64,000 bases of DNA from Gloeocapsopsis sp. IPPAS B-1203 (GCF_002749975.1 NZ_PEIG01000023.1:1-64000); one strand, 5' to 3'; shown: positions 35,769 to 45,289, counted from the first letter of the stretch. A program made the numbers and translations. The notes: generated by a model not told the origin, from the letters alone.

Positions 35769-36479
35769 TCAACCTTCTTGAACAATGCCACGAGTTTGTT
35801 GCAAATTCTTCATTTCTCGCACAACTCGCTCTTTACTCGCAACAAGATGAGCTTTAATCGCTTGAGTTGCTGCATCAGCATTCCTTGCTTGCACTGCTTC
35901 ATAAATCCGGCGATGCTCAGTCCGAATTTCTAACACGTCGCGATTATTTTGAATCGTATGAATCCTCAGAAGCATCATCTTATCAAAAACTTGATCTAAA
36001 AGCGATCGCAGCCACAAGTTTCCTGAACTCTCGGCGAGTAAACGATGAAAACGGTAGTCTAAATCGAGAAGTTGAAAGTTAGTTAGTTGAGACGGTTTAC
36101 TATTGATCAGCTTTTCAGCTTGCATCACCATCAGATTTAAGTTTTGGATTTGAGCTTCGGTCGCATTTTCACAGGCTTCTGCTACGGATAATTGCTCAAG
36201 TGCTAGTCGGCAATCGTACAACTGTACGGCATCGATCATAGAAATGGTAGCAACACGTAAAATATTGTTTGGCTCAACGACCACTAATTCCTCGCGTTGC
36301 AGTTGCCGCAGTGCTTCCCGAATCGGAGTTCTACTCACCTGTAATTTTTTGGCAAGATGAGTTTCGATTAACCGCTGTCCTGGAGTTAGTTCACCCGATA
36401 GGATAGCTGTACGTAGTGCTTGATAAGTTTGCTCCTGTAGTGATTGATTACGCTGGAGCGATCGCGGTGACAGGGGCAA
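35769..36479 (-). CDS. GntR family (FCD) transcriptional regulator
   Basis: 236 residues. A winged helix-turn-helix (about 15-80, LQEQTYQALRTAILSGELTPGQRLIETHLAKKLQVSRTPIREALRQLQREELVVVEPN) is followed by an FCD ligand-binding domain (about 85-225) with the metal/ligand residues in DAVQLYDCRLALEQLSVAEAC and DYRFHRLLAESSGN...RTEHRRIYEAVQARNADAATQAIKAHL. FCD regulators sense organic acids or amino acid derivatives. The start is a TTG at 36479, well supported by AAGGAG eight bp upstream; an in-frame stop lies seven codons upstream. It probably controls the surrounding locus through the shared 17-bp site. Confidence 0.92.
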   Translation of the reverse strand: MPLSPRSLQRNQSLQEQTYQALRTAILSGELTPGQRLIETHLAKKLQVSRTPIREALRQLQREELVVVEPNNILRVATISMIDAVQLYDCRLALEQLSVAEACENATEAQIQNLNLMVMQAEKLINSKPSQLTNFQLLDLDYRFHRLLAESSGNLWLRSLLDQVFDKMMLLRIHTIQNNRDVLEIRTEHRRIYEAVQARNADAATQAIKAHLVASKERVVREMKNLQQTRGIVQEG

Positions 36480-36576
36480 AGTATGACTCCTTATTATTTA
36501 CACGACAAGCTACAACCGCCAATTATCTTAAGTGGAGAAGGTTTCGTCAAAAAAATTGAATTGATGATTTGGTAAC

Positions 36577-36593
36577 TGTATACAGAGTACAGT
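36577..36593. promoter_or_regulatory. Candidate GntR operator, site 1
   Basis: TGTATACAGAGTACAGT, containing the palindrome CTGTATACAG (36576-36585), about 98 bp before the regulator and 208 bp before the divergent EamA gene. A 16/17 match lies upstream of the ABC transporter genes. Confidence 0.65.
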
Positions 36594-36800
36594 AAATATC
36601 TTCTTTCATAAATACTACATAAGAAAAGACCTAAAACCTAGTCATAGCAGATATGACATTTCATTTCTTCGTTCTTTTGTGGCTAATTTAAGAGAGCACT
36701 GCGGGGATCATCTTTTGACCACAGAGTCTATTTATATACATTTTTGAGGCTACCGAGCAGTGTATATTAAGCCGATAATTCCGATGATGGCGATCGCATT

Positions 36801-37739
36801 ATGGAGCAGTTCCGACTTGGTGGCAATACAAATCAAGAACTTATCACAAATGGACTTGCAGCGATCGCACTGGGCATTGCTTTACTCGGAATTGCGTTTG
36901 CTTCGATTTTAACTGTCGTTGCTCAGCAAGAAATTGGCTCGAATGCGACAACTTTGAATCGCTTGGGTATGGCAGCGATCGCATTTGCGGGCTGGAACGG
37001 AGTTAGGTTTGCCAGTCAAATACGCAGGCAAAGTTCTGTCTCGTTGCTAATTTACACCTGGCGCGATCGCAGTCTACTAACAATTGCCGGAACGAGTTTT
37101 GCCGCTTCTCTAACACTGTGGGCATGGTCGTTAACACAAACAAGTGTTGCTAATTCCACATTACTTAACAATATGATGCCAATCTTTACAACATTGGGAG
37201 CTTGGGTAGTACTTGGTCAAAGATTCTCAGGTAGATTTGTGCTAGGGATGGCTATTGCAGTTTGTGGTGCGATCGCAATTGGCATTGAAGACTTTCAGAG
37301 TACGAATAGTAATGTTGTCGGAGATAGTGCGGCGTTAGGCGCGGCGATGTTAGCCGCAGTGTGTCTTTTGAGTTTAGAGCAACTCCGCCTTAAATTTGCT
37401 ACGCCAGTGATTATGCAATGGACGTGTTTAATTGGTAGTTTGGGTGTATTGCCCGTTGTTTTGCTGACTCAAGAACCATTGTTTCCGACATCTAGAGTTG
37501 GTTGGTTGAGTATTATTTCTTTAGCAATTGTTTGCCAAGTCATCGGTCAAGGGTTACTCACGTATAGCTTGGCAAGATTTTCTTCTGGGTTTGTTGCTGT
37601 TTCGATGTTAGCAATTCCAGCGATCGCGGCAGTGCTGGCGATCGTGATTTTTGCTGAAAATTTGAGTATAGCTAATTGGTGCGCGTTTGCCATAGTTTTG
37701 GCAGGAGTATACTTAGCCATATCAGCACGTAGCGATTAA
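36801..37739 (+). CDS. EamA/DMT family transporter
   Basis: 312 residues with ten predicted transmembrane helices in two five-helix EamA repeats (residues about 15-150 and 175-305). SIIS, FTTLGAWVVLGQRFSGRFVLGMAIAVCGAIAIG and the pairing of small residues at repeat ends fit metabolite exporters of the DMT superfamily. It is divergent from the GntR gene across 321 bp that contain the candidate operator, so it may be its target; substrate unknown. Confidence 0.9.
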   Translation: MEQFRLGGNTNQELITNGLAAIALGIALLGIAFASILTVVAQQEIGSNATTLNRLGMAAIAFAGWNGVRFASQIRRQSSVSLLIYTWRDRSLLTIAGTSFAASLTLWAWSLTQTSVANSTLLNNMMPIFTTLGAWVVLGQRFSGRFVLGMAIAVCGAIAIGIEDFQSTNSNVVGDSAALGAAMLAAVCLLSLEQLRLKFATPVIMQWTCLIGSLGVLPVVLLTQEPLFPTSRVGWLSIISLAIVCQVIGQGLLTYSLARFSSGFVAVSMLAIPAIAAVLAIVIFAENLSIANWCAFAIVLAGVYLAISARSD

Positions 37740-37986
37740 TGTTGTTTTGCTTTAGGGTTGCTATATATAGAAAAGCAGGGAAGAATTATAAATTGTGCTG
37801 CTGTCAGCGGATTCACTACTTATAAAATTGTGCCAGAATTAAAAATAGAGGGTAAAGCGATCGCCTCCGTGACTCATTGATAGTGTATAGTCGTTGCACT
37901 GATTGCGTTTTAGGCTATGGCAGTCTTTTTTGTTGGTACCTAAAATCCTTGAGGTATTCTGATGTATTAAGCAAGGCATTTGGATC

Positions 37987-38235
37987 ATGAGTATTGTCAT
38001 ATCAGATGAGATCCTTCAAGCATCTCAGCTTTCACCAAGTGAGTTTCGTCAAGAAATTGCATTACACCTGTTTCAGACAGGTCGTTTAACGCTTGGGTAT
38101 GCTAGCCAATTAGCAGATTTGCAACCTAATGCTTTTCGTCAACTTCTGAAGCAGCACAATATCCCCCTCTACTGTTACGATGTTGAGGACTTTGAACTTG
38201 ATCTAAAAAATCTGCGAGAATTAGGACGGTTGTGA
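37987..38235 (+). CDS. UPF0175 family antitoxin-like protein
   Basis: 82 residues, helical, with FRQEIALHLFQTGRLTLGYASQLADLQPNAFRQLLKQHNIPLYCYDVEDFELDLKNL, the standard UPF0175 pattern. These proteins are the antitoxin or DNA-binding partner of PIN/DUF3368 toxins. Its stop overlaps the GTG start of the next gene (GTGA), so the pair is translationally coupled. The pair lies within the ureide-type locus with no obvious functional link. Confidence 0.88.
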   Translation: MSIVISDEILQASQLSPSEFRQEIALHLFQTGRLTLGYASQLADLQPNAFRQLLKQHNIPLYCYDVEDFELDLKNLRELGRL

Positions 38236-38726
38236 TTGTTATTAGCGATACATCGGCAATCACGAATTTAGTAGCAATTCGACACTTGCACCTCCTATTT
38301 CAACTCTACAATCAAGTTATTATTCCTGAAGCAGTGTATCGTGAACTTACAGATGCCGAGCCTTCAGCACCAGCAACACTCAAACTTCAAGCTGTCTCCT
38401 GGCTTGAAGTTAAACAAATTGCAAACCGTAAGATCGTTAAACTCCTTCAAGAAAAGGTACGGCTAGATCCAGGGGAGTCTGAGGCAATTGCTCTTACCTT
38501 AGAACTGAATGCTGATTTGCTGTTGATTGATGAGCGACGTGGTAGAGCAGAAGCGAATCGTTTAGGATTAAGAATTACTGGGCTACTTGGTATATTAGTT
38601 GAGGCAAAACGCCAAAATTTAGTTGCTGCGGTTAAGCTACTAATGGATAACCTAATTGTTACTTCGCAGTTCAGGGTGTCTTCAGCTTTGTATTATCAAA
38701 TTTTAGAAATGGTGGATGAAGCTTGA
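38232..38726 (+). CDS. DUF3368 PIN-like nuclease toxin
   Basis: 164 residues with the PIN acidic residues: Asp6 in IVISDTSAITNLVAI, Glu in VIIPEAVYREL, and Asp/Glu in LDPGESEAIALTLELNADLLLIDERRGRAEA. PIN-domain toxins cleave RNA. It starts at a GTG overlapping the UPF0175 antitoxin stop. This is a compact two-gene toxin-antitoxin-like module; expression and toxicity not shown. Confidence 0.88.
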   Translation: MIVISDTSAITNLVAIRHLHLLFQLYNQVIIPEAVYRELTDAEPSAPATLKLQAVSWLEVKQIANRKIVKLLQEKVRLDPGESEAIALTLELNADLLLIDERRGRAEANRLGLRITGLLGILVEAKRQNLVAAVKLLMDNLIVTSQFRVSSALYYQILEMVDEA

Positions 38727-38903
38727 GTGAGCTGAGTGAAATGCCGCTATCACAACTATTTTCTTTAAGATAACTTAGCTATTTTTTATTTAGCATATGC
38801 AAAGTATTAAAGAATTAAGTAGCTGCTAATACAATAAACTCCACACTCATCAGGATGAAAAAAATGTATTGTTAATAACAACTTTTTTCAAGTTTGCCTT
38901 TAA

Positions 38904-38920
38904 TGTATACAGAATACAGT
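38904..38920. promoter_or_regulatory. Candidate GntR operator, site 2
   Basis: TGTATACAGAATACAGT, differing from site 1 (36577-36593) at one of 17 positions; 87 bp upstream of the ABC ATPase start at 39007. Confidence 0.65.
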
Positions 38921-39006
38921 AATAATTAATCAACTGTCAGTAACTAACAATTTATCAACAACAAAACGTGTAAAATTCTCTATCCGCATTTTGCAGGAAA
39001 TGTGCT

Positions 39007-40179
39007 ATGAACATTGGAACTAAAATCAACAGCGTAGGAAAAACTCATGCAGTTCGCGACTTGGGTGTGACAGCACAGGGAGTCAGTTTACGCTCAGTCA
39101 GCAAAAAGTATGGTTCGTTTGTTGCGGTAGAGAATTTGAACTTAGATATTCCTGCGGGAGATTATTGCTGCTTGTTAGGACCAAGTGGTTGTGGGAAAAC
39201 AACAACACTACGGATGATTGCAGGACACGAAGATGTGACAAGTGGCGATGTCCTCATAGGCGATCGCCGCGTCAATAACTTACCGCCAGCCAAGCGCGAC
39301 ACTGCAATGATGTTTCAAAATTATGCACTGTTTCCGCATAAAACCGTTTGGCAAAATGTGGACTTTGGCTTAAAGATGCGTAAGATTCCGCAAAGCGATC
39401 GCCGTACCCGTGTAGGAGAAATGTTAGAACTTATTGGTTTAAGTCATCTTGCTGAACGCAAACCTGCACAATTGAGTGGCGGACAACAGCAGCGAGTTGC
39501 ACTAGCAAGGGCATTAGTAACGCGTCCCAAAGTCTTACTTCTCGATGAACCCTTAAGCGCGTTGGATGAAACTCTACGGTTGAGGATGCGCGGAGAATTG
39601 CGCAAAATTCAAAAACAGTTTGGTATGACATTCATTCAGGTAACGCACGGAGTAGACGAAGCGTTTGCACTATCCGATCAAATTGTTGTCATGAACCACG
39701 GTCATATCGAACAAGTTGCCACTCCTGCTGAAGTTTTTCGGACTCCGGCTTCGCAGTTTGTCGCTAAATTTATGGGCGATCAAAATATTTTTACAGGTAA
39801 GATAATCAATTGTATTGCTGATACAAATAGCGACTTAATTGAGTTAGATGTAAAAGGAATTGGTTCACTTTTTTGTCGCGGATACGGGGCTGTAATCGGA
39901 AATGAAGCGGCGTGTTCCATTCGGGCTGACTTGGTTGAATTAGAACCCTACTCAGCAGCAACTTTGATACCATCTACCAAGCAAAATCATATTTTAGTAC
40001 GAATTACTGCGGTTGAACTAACTGGATATGTCACGCGAGTTTCCTTGATGGTAGAAAAGACAGGGCAAGAACTGCTTTATAAAGTTCGCAGTGGTGATTG
40101 GCAGAATAGTTCTTTACAAGAAGGTCAACTTATAACACTGCGTTGGTCAACAGATGACTGTGTTTTTTTAGCTCATTAA
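39007..40179 (+). CDS. ABC transporter ATP-binding protein, PotA-like
   Basis: 390 residues. Walker A LLGPSGCGKTTTLRMIAG (about 56-72), Q-loop FQNYALFPHKTVWQNV, signature LSGGQQQRVALARAL, Walker B VLLLDEPLSALDE, and H-loop THGVDEAF. A C-terminal TOBE domain (about 290-385) completes the spermidine/putrescine (PotA) type. It energises the importer formed with the next two genes. The binding protein is encoded 3 kb downstream on the other strand. Substrate not established; context favours a ureide-, hydantoin- or amine-type compound. Confidence 0.92.
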   Translation: MNIGTKINSVGKTHAVRDLGVTAQGVSLRSVSKKYGSFVAVENLNLDIPAGDYCCLLGPSGCGKTTTLRMIAGHEDVTSGDVLIGDRRVNNLPPAKRDTAMMFQNYALFPHKTVWQNVDFGLKMRKIPQSDRRTRVGEMLELIGLSHLAERKPAQLSGGQQQRVALARALVTRPKVLLLDEPLSALDETLRLRMRGELRKIQKQFGMTFIQVTHGVDEAFALSDQIVVMNHGHIEQVATPAEVFRTPASQFVAKFMGDQNIFTGKIINCIADTNSDLIELDVKGIGSLFCRGYGAVIGNEAACSIRADLVELEPYSAATLIPSTKQNHILVRITAVELTGYVTRVSLMVEKTGQELLYKVRSGDWQNSSLQEGQLITLRWSTDDCVFLAH

Positions 40180-40306
40180 TAAATATAATCAAAAATCTGC
40201 TCTGGGATTACAAAGGGCATAATTAATGATTTTCTCTTGTTTACATATGCTGAATTTTAGAGGATTGGTGTAACGGTTTTTCTACCACTTTAATATTAAA
40301 CTTTAT

Positions 40307-41161
40307 ATGAAAAAATGGAAAAATATACAGCCTTATTTATTAGTCGCACCTCAAACTTTAGTTTTTCTCTTATTTTTAGTCATTCCAATTGCTGCAATTT
40401 TAATGGTGAGTTTCTGGGAGTTCACTGGTTACTCGATGACCCCAGCATTCACCTGGGACAATTATGCTGCTATTTTTTCTTCTCCAGTTTATTTAGCAAC
40501 TTACATCAATACATTTAAATTTGTGGCAATTGTCTGGTTGATAACATTAGCGATCGCTTATCCTATTGCCTACTTTTTAGCCTTTCATGTTACGAGTTTG
40601 CGCTGGCAAATTGTTTTATTTTTAATCTGCACAATTCCTTTTTTAACATCTAATATCATTCGGATGATTTCTTGGATTCCATTTTTAGGTCGTGAAGGAG
40701 TGCTGAATCAAACACTCATGGCACTTGGTGTTACTAATCAGCCGATAGAAATGTTTTTGTTCTCTGACTTTGCTGTTGTCTTAGTAATGGTGCATCTCTA
40801 TAGTTTATTTATGATTGCTCCTATCTTTAACAGTATGATGCGCATTGATCGCGCTTTAGTGGCAGCGGCTGAAGATGCAGGTGCTTCAGGATGGCAAATT
40901 CAAAAAGAAATTATCTTACCTTTAGCAGCACCAGGAATTGCGATCGGTTCAATTTTTATTGTGACGCTTGTTATGGGTGAATTTGCCACTGTTAGGCTCA
41001 TGAGTGGCGGACAATCATCTTCTGTTGGATATTTAATTCGGACTCAGATTGGAAGTTTGCAATATCCTATGGCTGCAGCAAACGCAGTCATTTTACTTTT
41101 AGTGACTCTACTACTTGTCTTTGGAATTTTACGCGCAGTTGATATTCGTAAAGAACTTTAG
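40307..41161 (+). CDS. ABC transporter permease, PotB-like
   Basis: 284 residues, six transmembrane helices with the EAA loop motif AAAEDAGASGWQIQKEIILPLAAPGIAIGSIF (about 185-215), which contacts the ATPase. The N-terminal sequence (YLLVAPQTLVFLLFLVIPIAAILMVSFWEFTGYSM) is typical of polyamine-type permeases. It is 127 bp after the ATPase gene and 5 bp before the second permease gene. Confidence 0.92.
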   Translation: MKKWKNIQPYLLVAPQTLVFLLFLVIPIAAILMVSFWEFTGYSMTPAFTWDNYAAIFSSPVYLATYINTFKFVAIVWLITLAIAYPIAYFLAFHVTSLRWQIVLFLICTIPFLTSNIIRMISWIPFLGREGVLNQTLMALGVTNQPIEMFLFSDFAVVLVMVHLYSLFMIAPIFNSMMRIDRALVAAAEDAGASGWQIQKEIILPLAAPGIAIGSIFIVTLVMGEFATVRLMSGGQSSSVGYLIRTQIGSLQYPMAAANAVILLLVTLLLVFGILRAVDIRKEL

Positions 41162-41166
41162 ATTAA

Positions 41167-41979
41167 ATGAGTAAAAAACGACCTCTTTCTTTTTATTTAT
41201 TAGCTGCTTTTTTCGGTCTATTTGTTTTGTTCTTGTATGGGCCTTTTTCAGCAATTTTTCTTTTATCACTACAAGGATCAGAAGGACAGTTAACTTTTCC
41301 CATGCGGGGATTTAGTTTTTACTGGTTGGGAGAAGTTTTTCAACAGCAACGGGTTGGTGATTTTGTCAGTGCATTTCAGCGTTCTTTTTTGTTAGGTTTA
41401 TTAGTAATGGCGATTACCGTTGCTTTGAGTGTTTTAGCAGGCATGGCATTTCGGAGTAAATTTTGGGGATCGAATTTAATATTTTATTTAACAATTTCTA
41501 GTTTGATTGTCCCAAGTATTCTTGTGTCTTTGGGAATTGGAATTGTATTTAGTTTACTTGGCATAGAAAATCAGTGGTATTCTTCGGCATTAGCAGGGCA
41601 TTTGACATGGACGCTACCTTTTGCTTTTTTAATTATGGTGGGCGTATTTAATCGATTTAATCCTTCTTATGAAGAAGCATCGCGCGACTTAGGTGCAAAT
41701 GATGCTCAGACATTTTGGCAAATTTTGTTACCTTTAATTGCTCCTAGTTTGATTGGTGTAGGTCTATTTGGTTTCACGCTTTCTTACGATGAATTTACCC
41801 GCACATCTTTGATTTCTGGGGAAAACAATACGTTACCGCTAGAAATTTTTGGCATGACAACTAATGTGACAACACCAGCGTTGTATGCATTGGGAACACT
41901 GACAACAGCGTTTTCTTTTTTGCTTATTGGAGTTGCGATCGCAGCATTCCAACTTCTTTCCCGTCGTCAAGAGGGTTAG
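41167..41979 (+). CDS. ABC transporter permease, PotC-like
   Basis: 270 residues, six transmembrane helices, with the EAA motif EASRDLGANDAQTFWQILLPLIAPSLIGVGLFGFTLSYDEFTRTSLISG (about 175-222), where the conserved YDE sequence is characteristic of the PotC branch. It forms a heterodimeric channel with the preceding permease. The gene starts 5 bp after the PotB-like stop. Confidence 0.92.
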   Translation: MSKKRPLSFYLLAAFFGLFVLFLYGPFSAIFLLSLQGSEGQLTFPMRGFSFYWLGEVFQQQRVGDFVSAFQRSFLLGLLVMAITVALSVLAGMAFRSKFWGSNLIFYLTISSLIVPSILVSLGIGIVFSLLGIENQWYSSALAGHLTWTLPFAFLIMVGVFNRFNPSYEEASRDLGANDAQTFWQILLPLIAPSLIGVGLFGFTLSYDEFTRTSLISGENNTLPLEIFGMTTNVTTPALYALGTLTTAFSFLLIGVAIAAFQLLSRRQEG

Positions 41980-42024
41980 TAATACAACTCGTTCAACAAA
42001 GTACAACGTAATCAAGAGGATATT

Positions 42025-43263
42025 ATGACTGTTGCATTGATACCTGTGGTAAATGGCGATCGCTTGAATCGAAATATTTCGCAGTTAGCAGAAATTGGCA
42101 AATTACCAGGAGGCGGTGTGAGTCGCGTTGCGTTCACTCCAGAAGATTTATTAGCACGCCAACTTGTACAATCATGGATGATTGAAGCAGGAATGACAGT
42201 GCGAGTTGATGCAGCAGGAAATATTATTGGTACTTATGCAGGAAGAAAAGAAGGTGCAGGGGCGCTAGCTACAGGTTCGCACATTGATACTGTTCCGGTA
42301 GCAGGTAAATTTGATGGTGTTCTCGGAGTTTTGGCAGGAATCGAAGTTGTCCACGTCTTGCAAGAAAATAATATTCGCCTGCAACATCCAATTGAAGTGA
42401 TGGTTTTTACCGATGAAGAAAATAGCGTTCTTGGCTGTAAAGCAATGGCGGGTACTGCGGTTCTCGATCCCAAGTGCTACCGTCGCAACGATGGTACGCC
42501 AATTGAAACGTGTTTAGCACAAATTGGTGGTGATTGGTCGCAACTGGCAACCGCAAAGCGCCAGCCTGGTGATATTGCTGCTTTTGTAGAATTACACGTC
42601 GAACAAGGTGGTGTTTTAGAAAGTACAGCAGATGAAGTCGGAGTTGTGATTGGCATTGTGGGACAGTACCGCCACCATGTCACTGTTACGGGGCGTCCTA
42701 ATCATGCAGGAACTACCCCAATGAATATGCGTAAAGATGCTTTGGTAGCTGCATCACAAATTGTCTTAGCTGTCAACAAGTTAGCTACAGAAACACCAGG
42801 AGAACAGGTAGCGACAGTAGGTTACTTTAGTGTTTCTCCCAATGCGGCAAATATTGTCCCAGCAAAAGTAGATTTGAAAATTGACTTGCGTGATATGTCT
42901 CAGACTCATCTAGAAGATATGGTGGCGCAGATCAAAAATCAGCTGGGAGACATTGCTGCTGCAACTCAGACTGAAATAGAAATGACGCAAATGCTGCATG
43001 TATTACCGACATTAGCTGCACCGAATATTCAAGAAGCGATCGCCCAAGTTTGTCAGCAATCAGGCTTAAGTTATACTTATTTACCGAGTCGCGCTGGACA
43101 TGATGCTCAAGAAATTGGTCGATTTGCGGATATGGGAATGATTTTTGTGCCAAGTCTTGCTGGTATTAGTCATGCCGAAGATGAGTATACTTCGCCAGAA
43201 CAGTGTACTCAAGGTGCAAATGTGCTACTACAGACTTTCTTAAAACTAGATGAAATTTATTAA
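42025..43263 (+). CDS. M20-family Zn-dependent amidohydrolase (hydantoinase/carbamoylase type)
   Basis: 412 residues. Zinc and catalytic motifs: ATGSHIDTVPVAGKFDGVLGVLAGIEV (His, Asp), VFTDEENSVLGC (Glu-Glu), VELHVEQGGVLE (His), VTGRPNHAGTTPMNMRKDAL and AGHDAQEIGRFADMGMIFVPSLAGISHAEDEYT (distal His). This pattern is that of N-carbamoyl-L-amino acid hydrolase, allantoate amidohydrolase and beta-ureidopropionase, which cleave a ureido group to give ammonia and CO2. With the racemase and ABC importer it suggests ureide or hydantoin catabolism; the exact substrate cannot be read. Confidence 0.92.
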   Translation: MTVALIPVVNGDRLNRNISQLAEIGKLPGGGVSRVAFTPEDLLARQLVQSWMIEAGMTVRVDAAGNIIGTYAGRKEGAGALATGSHIDTVPVAGKFDGVLGVLAGIEVVHVLQENNIRLQHPIEVMVFTDEENSVLGCKAMAGTAVLDPKCYRRNDGTPIETCLAQIGGDWSQLATAKRQPGDIAAFVELHVEQGGVLESTADEVGVVIGIVGQYRHHVTVTGRPNHAGTTPMNMRKDALVAASQIVLAVNKLATETPGEQVATVGYFSVSPNAANIVPAKVDLKIDLRDMSQTHLEDMVAQIKNQLGDIAAATQTEIEMTQMLHVLPTLAAPNIQEAIAQVCQQSGLSYTYLPSRAGHDAQEIGRFADMGMIFVPSLAGISHAEDEYTSPEQCTQGANVLLQTFLKLDEIY

Positions 43264-43270
43264 GATGTTA

Positions 43271-43287
43271 GCAGGCAAGATGCCTGC
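43271..43287. terminator. GCAGGC hairpin between convergent genes
   Basis: GCAGGC (43271-43276), loop AAGAT, GCCTGC (43282-43287), followed by GCCACTTTATT. It lies between convergent genes and may serve both; it also belongs to the dispersed repeat at 32401. Confidence 0.55.
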
Positions 43288-43296
43288 GCCACTTTA

Positions 43297-44601
43297 TTAT
43301 GCTGCAACAAACTCATTCCATTTCTGTACTAAGTAAGTTTGTTCGTCCATGACCGAGTTCCAACAGACAACATTACCCATGCGATCGTTAAAGGAACCGC
43401 CATCACGTACTGCGCCTTGCGACTCAATTTTCTTGCCAAAAGGATCAATGATATCTTCAGAAGCTGGCTGACCTTCATACCAGAAATTCCACTCTGCTGC
43501 TGACATGTGCTTGCGGGCATTTTCAGGGATCGCGCTGTAATAACCTTGTCTTCCCAAAAAACCACCTACCCAGCCGTCTAGCATCCAGTTAATGTATTCG
43601 TAAGCAGCATCAAGTTCAATCCCTGAAAGATTACGCGATAGTCCAATACCACCACCCCAACCACGATATCCTTCTTTGAGTGGAGCATAAACACACTCTA
43701 AACCTCTAGCTTTAACAGCAGTCACAGCTGGCGACCACATCGATTGTAAAACAACTTCTCCAGCAGACATTAAATTGACTGATTCGTCAAAAGTCTTCCA
43801 AAAAGCACGAAATTGTCCGGCTCGTTTTTGCTCAATTAAAATTGCTGCAATGCGATCGAGTTCTTCGCGAGTCATATTGCCTTTATCACCAAACTGCATG
43901 ATCCCTTGGGCTTCCACGACCATAGCAGCATCCATAATGCCAATTGAGGGAATATCTAAAAGTGCTGTTCTTCCTTTATATTTGGGGTCAAAAAGTTGCC
44001 CCCAAGACACAATTTCGTCATCTACAAGATCGGGGCGATAACCTAATGTATCAGCGTTGTACTGGAAAGGAATAAGTGTGGCAAATTCTGTGGGTTGGTT
44101 GGCAAATTCTGTTGAATCTTGACCTGTTACAAACATCACGTTACGCGGTGCAGTTCCTTGTGAAGTATTTACAGGCGCGCTTGGATATAAATCTCCAGTC
44201 GTAAAGATGGGTACTATCTTGTCAAATTCTGGAACTCTCTTAACGTCAATTGGCTGTAAGTTCCCTGAAGGAATAACTAAGGGTAAACTGAAATATTCTC
44301 CATCAAAAATGTCATATTGCTTTGGCTGAGTAATTGCAATTTGATTGTTTTCCTCAGTACTTAGAGCACGCATACTAAGCTTAAACCCTAAATCTTTCTC
44401 AGCTTGCGCTCGAATTTCATTAATTTGAGAAACACCTGTTCCAATCAAGCGTAGAGTTACATCTTTGATTTGATTTGTAATAATTGTTGGTCCTGTTGTA
44501 GGCTGCTGACTAGTATTATTACCACCACACTGGGTTGCAGTTAACATTGCACCAGCAGCTAACCCAGTTCTAAGCACTTGACGCCGAGATATCTTACTCA
44601 T
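43297..44601 (-). CDS. Extracellular substrate-binding protein, PotD-like
   Basis: 434 residues. The N terminus MSKISRRQVLRTGLAAGAMLTATQCGG has a twin-arginine-like motif (SRRQVLR), a hydrophobic stretch, and a Cys near residue 25 that is not a clean lipobox (Gln at -1). The mature part is a type II periplasmic binding protein resembling PotD (PKQYDIFDGEYFSLPLVI, NADTLGYRPDLVDDEIVSWGQLFDPKYKGR, GGGIGLSRNLSGIELDAAYEYINWMLDGW). It probably feeds the PotABC-type transporter encoded from 39007, but is in reverse orientation with its own promoter. Confidence 0.9.
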   Translation of the reverse strand: MSKISRRQVLRTGLAAGAMLTATQCGGNNTSQQPTTGPTIITNQIKDVTLRLIGTGVSQINEIRAQAEKDLGFKLSMRALSTEENNQIAITQPKQYDIFDGEYFSLPLVIPSGNLQPIDVKRVPEFDKIVPIFTTGDLYPSAPVNTSQGTAPRNVMFVTGQDSTEFANQPTEFATLIPFQYNADTLGYRPDLVDDEIVSWGQLFDPKYKGRTALLDIPSIGIMDAAMVVEAQGIMQFGDKGNMTREELDRIAAILIEQKRAGQFRAFWKTFDESVNLMSAGEVVLQSMWSPAVTAVKARGLECVYAPLKEGYRGWGGGIGLSRNLSGIELDAAYEYINWMLDGWVGGFLGRQGYYSAIPENARKHMSAAEWNFWYEGQPASEDIIDPFGKKIESQGAVRDGGSFNDRMGNVVCWNSVMDEQTYLVQKWNEFVAA

Positions 44602-44902
44602 TGTTGTTGATATTGCAAGCTATCTGAAAAATTTTATTAATGACAATAATTTATATAAACTAATGACAAGCTAGTTCTAAGAAGCTTTGCCAAACTAATT
44701 AATATTGTTTGTTCTAAAGATTTTCTTAATTTTAAAAAAATAACCAAGGCGTAGCTGGGCAGAATTATATATTACATTTAGGTTGGTGCATGGTTAATAG
44801 CAATTCACCATTAATCATCAACGCATTAACTTACGTTTATTTTCACCCTTGATAATTTGACTTCAGGTAAATATTATCTAAAATTATTCTCTTTCAAATA
44901 AC

Positions 44903-44918
44903 TGTATATATATATACA
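44903..44918. promoter_or_regulatory. Perfect 16-bp palindrome TGTATATATATATACA
   Basis: Self-complementary along its full length, upstream of the SBP gene. It shares the CTGTA start and TACA end with the candidate GntR sites, but the centre differs, so operator function is uncertain. Confidence 0.35.
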
Positions 44919-45289
44919 TTTGGATGCAATACTCTAGAAATAACCACCAATTAACAATTTGCAGGCAAATGACTAAATTGTTTGCCCAATTCTTGTATAA
45001 TGCTTGTGTTCAAACTATACCTAAGTACTACGGATAAAGTGCTTTAATGATTTGTAACTGAAGTTGCAATACTTGTGAGCTGGATGTCATTACGTAATAT
45101 TTAATCTTGTGTAGGTTTGGCTCTCAAGTTCGTTAAATAATTTCTAAGCTTATTACACTGCACATTTCGATTGTCAGAACTTAAAAACGCGTCCTCAAGC
45201 AGATAGTACGAAGTTTCATTCCAATATTGCTTTCTATAACTACTCTTAATGACATTGTTACCTCTGAAAAACAGCTTTTTAATAACACA

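Noticed and set aside
44903-44918. TGTATATATATATACA as a third GntR operator
   Set aside because: Only the ends resemble the 17-bp sites; simple TA repeats make a perfect palindrome easily in AT-rich DNA.
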